Shown piece after piece: positions 5,778-8,765 of a DNA stretch of 8,765 bases. Position 1 is the stretch's first letter, and the number at the start of each line of letters is the position of its first letter. The notes under the pieces were generated by a model. That model worked only from the letters and a program-made list of their open reading frames with translations. It ran no database searches and was not told the origin of the DNA. Where the stretch lies: positions 1 through 8,765 of the forward strand of contig NZ_JBHTMU010000070.1 in assembly GCF_042679605.1 (NCBI RefSeq), given 5' to 3'. The stretch is from Litorisediminicola beolgyonensis (GTDB lineage: Bacteria > Pseudomonadota > Alphaproteobacteria > Rhodobacterales > Rhodobacteraceae). The position numbers and the translations under genes are program-made.

Positions 5778-6926
5778 TCAGGCGCCGTCGAGCCAGCGCA
5801 GGATCTCGCCGCGATTGCCGTCGAGATCGGGGGCGGGTCCGCGGGTCGTGCGGTCCTCGGCATCGGAGAGCTTGATCGGGTTGCCCGCGGCCTTGAAGGC
5901 GGGCCGCCCGTTTCGGTCGAGCACGTCGACGATCATGTTGCGCGCCGCGATCTGCGGGTCCTTCAGCACCTCGCCGATATCCTGCATCCGCGCGACCGGA
6001 ACCCCCGCGGCGGTCAGCTTCGCGATCCAGTGGCCGCGGGTCGCACCCAGGGTCACCGCCTCGATCAGGCGTTTGAGGAGGCGCGCATTGTCGACCCGGG
6101 CGCGGTTGGTGGCAAAGCGCGGATCGTCGGCGAGGGGCAGGTCGAGGGTCAGGCAGAGCGTCTCGAAGAGCGCGTCATTGCCCGCGGTGATGACGAAGGC
6201 GCCGTCCGAGGCCTGGAACGCGTCGGCGGGCGCGACCGCCGGGTGGCGCGCGCCGGTCGGTCCGGGCACCGTGCCGGTGGCGCTGGCCATCGCCACGGCG
6301 TGATCGAGCATCGCCACCTGGCAGTCGAGCATCGAGATATCGATCCGCCGACCCTTGCCGGTCGAGGTCCGGTCGAAGAGCGCCGCCAGAACGCCCTGGG
6401 CGAGATACATGCCCGCCGCGATATCCCCGATGGCCGCGCCTGCGCGCACCGGCGCATGCGCCGCCTCGCCGGTCAGCGACATCACGCCGCCGCGCGCCTG
6501 CACGATCACGTCATAGGCGGGTCGCTTGGCGTCGGGACCGGTCTGGCCGTAGCCCGAGACAGAGCCCAGGATCAGCGAGGGGTGGCGCTGGTTGAGCGAC
6601 GCCCAGCCATAGCCCAGCCGCTCGAGCACGCCGGGGCGGAAGTTCTCCAGCAGAACGTCGGCGCGGGCGAGGAGCCGGTCGAAGGTGGCGCGGTCCGCGT
6701 CCTCTTCGAGATCGAGGGCGATCGAGGCCTTGCCGTGGTTGATCGCGGCGAAATAGGCGGATTTCTCACCCTTGAAGGGTGGGAAGGCGCGGGCGTCGTC
6801 GCCGCGCCCGGGCGGTTCGACCTTGATCACCCGGGCACCGAGATCGCCGAGCGTCTTGGCCGCGAAGGGTCCGGCCAGAACATGGGTCAGGTCGAGGACA
6901 AGTGTCCCCTTCAGGGGCTGGGTCAT
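5778..6926 (-). CDS. Class III (CaiB/BaiF family) CoA-transferase
   Basis: This 382-residue protein is a family III acyl-CoA transferase, a group that moves CoA between carboxylic acids through an aspartyl-CoA thioester. Seen motifs are LVLDLTHVLAGPFAAKTLGDLGA at 9-31 (family N-terminus), KVEPPGRGDDAR (35-46), VLLENFRPGVLERLG (91-105), GSVSGYGQTGP (121-131), YDVIVQARGG (138-147) and GAAIGDIAAGMYLAQG (163-178). D168 in this last motif fits the catalytic aspartate. Length is normal. The ATG at 6924-6926 has AGAGG 10 nt upstream. Substrates in this family (formyl-CoA/oxalate, carnitine, succinate, methylated dicarboxylates and others) cannot be told from sequence by eye. No acyl-CoA dehydrogenase or hydratase is nearby, so the pathway is open. 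Confidence 0.92.
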   Translation of the reverse strand: MTQPLKGTLVLDLTHVLAGPFAAKTLGDLGARVIKVEPPGRGDDARAFPPFKGEKSAYFAAINHGKASIALDLEEDADRATFDRLLARADVLLENFRPGVLERLGYGWASLNQRHPSLILGSVSGYGQTGPDAKRPAYDVIVQARGGVMSLTGEAAHAPVRAGAAIGDIAAGMYLAQGVLAALFDRTSTGKGRRIDISMLDCQVAMLDHAVAMASATGTVPGPTGARHPAVAPADAFQASDGAFVITAGNDALFETLCLTLDLPLADDPRFATNRARVDNARLLKRLIEAVTLGATRGHWIAKLTAAGVPVARMQDIGEVLKDPQIAARNMIVDVLDRNGRPAFKAAGNPIKLSDAEDRTTRGPAPDLDGNRGEILRWLDGA

Positions 6927-7086
6927 GGGGTCGGGACCTCTTTTGCGGGTCTGCGTCTGCTCTTGCTCCTTATGGAAGAGCTGTGCACCGCATCGCGCAA
7001 CCGCTTTGGGCAGGCCCGCCCGAATCGGGTCGAATACCGTGACACGGCTGCATCTTGGCGCGGAAAGATGAGGTGACGGTTAAAGC
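6927..7086. other. 160-bp intergenic region upstream of the CoA-transferase gene
   Basis: This gap lies between the ureohydrolase stop and the CoA-transferase start and should hold the latter's promoter. I see the AGAGG ribosome binding site (6937-6941) but no convincing -35/-10 pair. It contains GCATCTTGGCGCGG (7050-7063), repeated exactly just upstream of the ureohydrolase gene at 8051-8064. No clear intrinsic terminator for the ureohydrolase gene is visible. Confidence 0.5.
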
Positions 7087-8046
7087 TCAGCCGCCCAGCG
7101 AGCTGGCGTGGAAGACGAAGCCCAGAAGGTTCATCAGCACCTGCGCCGCCAGGATCGCGGTGGACCCCGTGGGATCGTAATCCGGCGCGACCTCGACGAG
7201 GTCGATCCCGACCACCTCGTGGCGCCTGGCGACAGCCTGCAGGATCTCCAAGACCTCGTAGTAGAGAAAGCCGCCATGGCTGGGCGTCCCGGTGCCCGGG
7301 GCGATCGAGGGACAGAAGGCGTCGATGTCGAGCGTGACATAGACCCGCGCGCCTGCGGGGATGCGGGCGGCTATGGCCTCGGGCGTAAGGGCGCGGGTCT
7401 GGCGGACCGACAGGATGTCCGAGCCCATCCGGCGCGCGTCCTCGTAGCCCTCGCGGGCGGTGGAGCTGACATTGCGGATGCCGAGCTGGGTGAGGCCCGT
7501 GACGTAAGGGTGCTCCGCCGCACGACGCATAGGGTTGCCATGGCCGTGCCGGACGCCGTGGCGCTCGTCGACGAAATCGAGATGCGCGTCGATCTGGAGG
7601 ACATGGATCGGCCCTTCGGTGTCGAAGGCGCGTAGGCAGGGGATATTGACCGAATGATCGCCTCCGATCACCACTGGCAGGGCCTTTGCGGCGAGGGCGG
7701 CACGCACGCCCGCCTCGATGTTGCGGTGCGAGCCCTCGGTGTCGGTGTGGATGATATCGGCATCGCCCATGTCGAGAAGACGGGTCTCGGGGCCGAGATA
7801 GGTGACGTCGTCCTCGTGGTCATAGGCGCCGGCATGGCCGAAGGAGAAGAGCGTCGAGGCCTCGCGTACAGCCCGCGGCCCGAAACGCGCCCCGGCCCGC
7901 CACTGGGTGCCCGCGTCGAAGGGCGCGCCGAGGATCGCGGCATCGCAGTCGAGCGCCGACCAGTCGGGTTGATGCGGGGCCTTGGCGAAGGTGCAGATGC
8001 CGGTGAAGGGCAGGTTGAGGCGGCCTGAGGCGTAGCTGTGGGTCAT
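7087..8046 (-). CDS. Agmatinase-family ureohydrolase
   Basis: This 319-residue enzyme belongs to the arginase/agmatinase family, dimanganese hydrolases that release urea from guanidino compounds. Metal-site motifs are GGDHS (128-132, H131), DAHLDFVD (153-160; D153, H155, D157) and TLDIDAFCPS (238-247; D240 and D242). They are followed by APGTGTPSHGGF (249-260) and IDLVEVAPDYDPT (281-293). All six expected metal ligands are present. The usual DxDxxDP motif reads DIDAFCP here, with cysteine C245 in place of the third aspartate; that residue is not a metal ligand in arginases. Length fits agmatinase (SpeB). The ATG at 8044-8046 is used; no strong Shine-Dalgarno precedes it. The substrate could be agmatine, guanidinobutyrate, guanidine or another guanidino acid, so I leave the symbol blank. 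Confidence 0.88.
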   Translation of the reverse strand: MTHSYASGRLNLPFTGICTFAKAPHQPDWSALDCDAAILGAPFDAGTQWRAGARFGPRAVREASTLFSFGHAGAYDHEDDVTYLGPETRLLDMGDADIIHTDTEGSHRNIEAGVRAALAAKALPVVIGGDHSVNIPCLRAFDTEGPIHVLQIDAHLDFVDERHGVRHGHGNPMRRAAEHPYVTGLTQLGIRNVSSTAREGYEDARRMGSDILSVRQTRALTPEAIAARIPAGARVYVTLDIDAFCPSIAPGTGTPSHGGFLYYEVLEILQAVARRHEVVGIDLVEVAPDYDPTGSTAILAAQVLMNLLGFVFHASSLGG

Positions 8047-8216
8047 GCCCGCATCTTGGCGCGGGGCGCGCGATTGGCAAGCGTGTCGCGAGGTGGCGGT
8101 GGTGGGACAGGCGAGGGGCGCTGACCGTGGCGCTCTCCGGGAATGTTTGCGCTTCTATCTGGGAGGCGCATCAGGTGGGGCTGGTTGTTATTTCGACCTT
8201 CCTGCCTGCCTTGATC
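8047..8216. other. 170-bp intergenic region at the composition boundary
   Basis: This gap separates the core-like GC-rich block from the AT-richer gene to the right. On the - strand TTGCCA followed after 17 bp by AAGATG could be a weak promoter for the ureohydrolase gene, but the -10 is poor and very near the ATG. No tRNA, integrase remnant or clear att-like repeat is visible. An open + frame at 8045-8236 exists but has no ribosome binding site or recognisable motif, so I do not call it a gene. Confidence 0.4.
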
Positions 8217-8765
8217 CTAATAAGCGGCACCTTTAGTAACGCCAAAGAAAATCTGATGGCTCAAATCGAAAACCTCATCCTCGGCGTAATTTCCTTCTGA
8301 GAAAAGTGTAAAAACTTCAGAATTCCTGTCCCCGAAAATATCGTACCATTCTATTATGGCGTAGTAAGCGTGAATGCCAGTTTCATCACATTCTCTACGA
8401 GCGGTTACTGCAAGATTATTTTTTACGGTAACGGGCACACTTGTTTCTTGGCTGGCAGCTATTTGGAAAAATTGCGCATAACTATCCTTGTTTTTTCTCC
8501 AGACCTCTTTAAGCTCGTTTGGGGGGAGCTTCTTTTCTAGAAGTGTCATTGCAAATCTGGCAATAGTTACTTTTCCATGTCTCGCGGGGGATTGCCCTAA
8601 GTTTCTCAACTTTAGGGACAGCTCTACTAGGGGCTTGCCTTTTATGGTAACGCGCTTCCCTTTGGTTTCAATTATACTCAGGTAAGCTCTAGGCTCAGGA
8701 CCCATTGATCTGAGCCGAAGGGCATGATTCACCGCACGAAAACAGAGCGGTGATATGTCTAATCT
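8217..8765 (-). CDS. Hypothetical protein, low GC, 5' end beyond the window
   Basis: The stop is the TAG at 8217-8219. A GTG at 8730-8732 gives 171 residues, but the frame stays open for all 11 codons to the right edge (reading RLDISPLCFRA), so the true start is probably outside the window. The visible part has no signal peptide or clear transmembrane helix. It starts near RSMGPEPRAYLSIIE and has a beta-rich look (LVELSLKLRNLGQSPARHGKV), then YYAIIEWYDIFGD near the end. I do not recognise the family. Proteins of this style often have N-terminal membrane helices followed by a soluble immunoglobulin-like domain, which would fit a missing N-terminus, but that is a guess. GC in lines I counted is about 42-55%, far below its neighbours, which suggests horizontal transfer. 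Confidence 0.72.
   Translation of the reverse strand, partial: RLDISPLCFRAVNHALRLRSMGPEPRAYLSIIETKGKRVTIKGKPLVELSLKLRNLGQSPARHGKVTIARFAMTLLEKKLPPNELKEVWRKNKDSYAQFFQIAASQETSVPVTVKNNLAVTARRECDETGIHAYYAIIEWYDIFGDRNSEVFTLFSEGNYAEDEVFDLSHQIFFGVTKGAAY

Noticed and set aside
5682..7076. 464-codon + strand frame opposite the CoA-transferase gene
   Set aside because: It is a shadow frame of a gene with clear family motifs, with a composition-driven sequence rich in arginine, glycine and glutamate.
8045..8236. 63-codon + strand ORF in the gap right of the ureohydrolase gene
   Set aside because: There is no ribosome binding site or known motif, and it crosses the composition boundary and the end of the opposite gene; it looks like a chance frame.

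Overview
The window looks like chromosome of a GC-rich alphaproteobacterium, probably of the Rhodobacteraceae/Roseobacter group. The support is very high GC with strong third-position bias over positions 1-8200, a perfect direct-repeat LexA box of the alphaproteobacterial type (GTTC-N7-GTTC), and gene families common in that group. This is inferred from sequence alone and no database was searched.

Left part (1-869): a perfect 8-bp tandem repeat runs off the left edge. It lies downstream of a leftward gene that I read as an ImuA-like SOS mutagenesis protein. The intergenic region between this gene and modA carries a LexA box set between good -35 and -10 hexamers, and the -10 is so close to the ATG that the transcript should be leaderless.

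Molybdate block (870-3575): modA, modB and modC run rightward and encode a complete ABC molybdate importer (periplasmic binding protein, permease, ATPase with a C-terminal molybdate-binding MOP domain). The modB-modC junction is unusual. A 50-codon open frame overlaps modB by ATGA at its start and modC by ATGA at its end. Inside it lie two related 28-bp palindromes exactly 75 bp apart and in the same reading frame. This is the most novel structure in the window.

Leftward block (3595-8046): three well-separated leftward genes encode a RACo-type ferredoxin/ASKHA protein (ATP-dependent reactivation of corrinoid proteins), a class III (CaiB/BaiF) CoA-transferase, and an agmatinase-family ureohydrolase. 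No corrinoid protein or methyltransferase partner for the RACo protein is present. A role for this block in catabolism of methylated or guanidino amines is possible but speculative.

Right end (about 8217-8765): composition drops abruptly to about 42-55% GC, and one leftward gene of unknown function continues off the edge. This looks like horizontally acquired DNA next to the core-like block.
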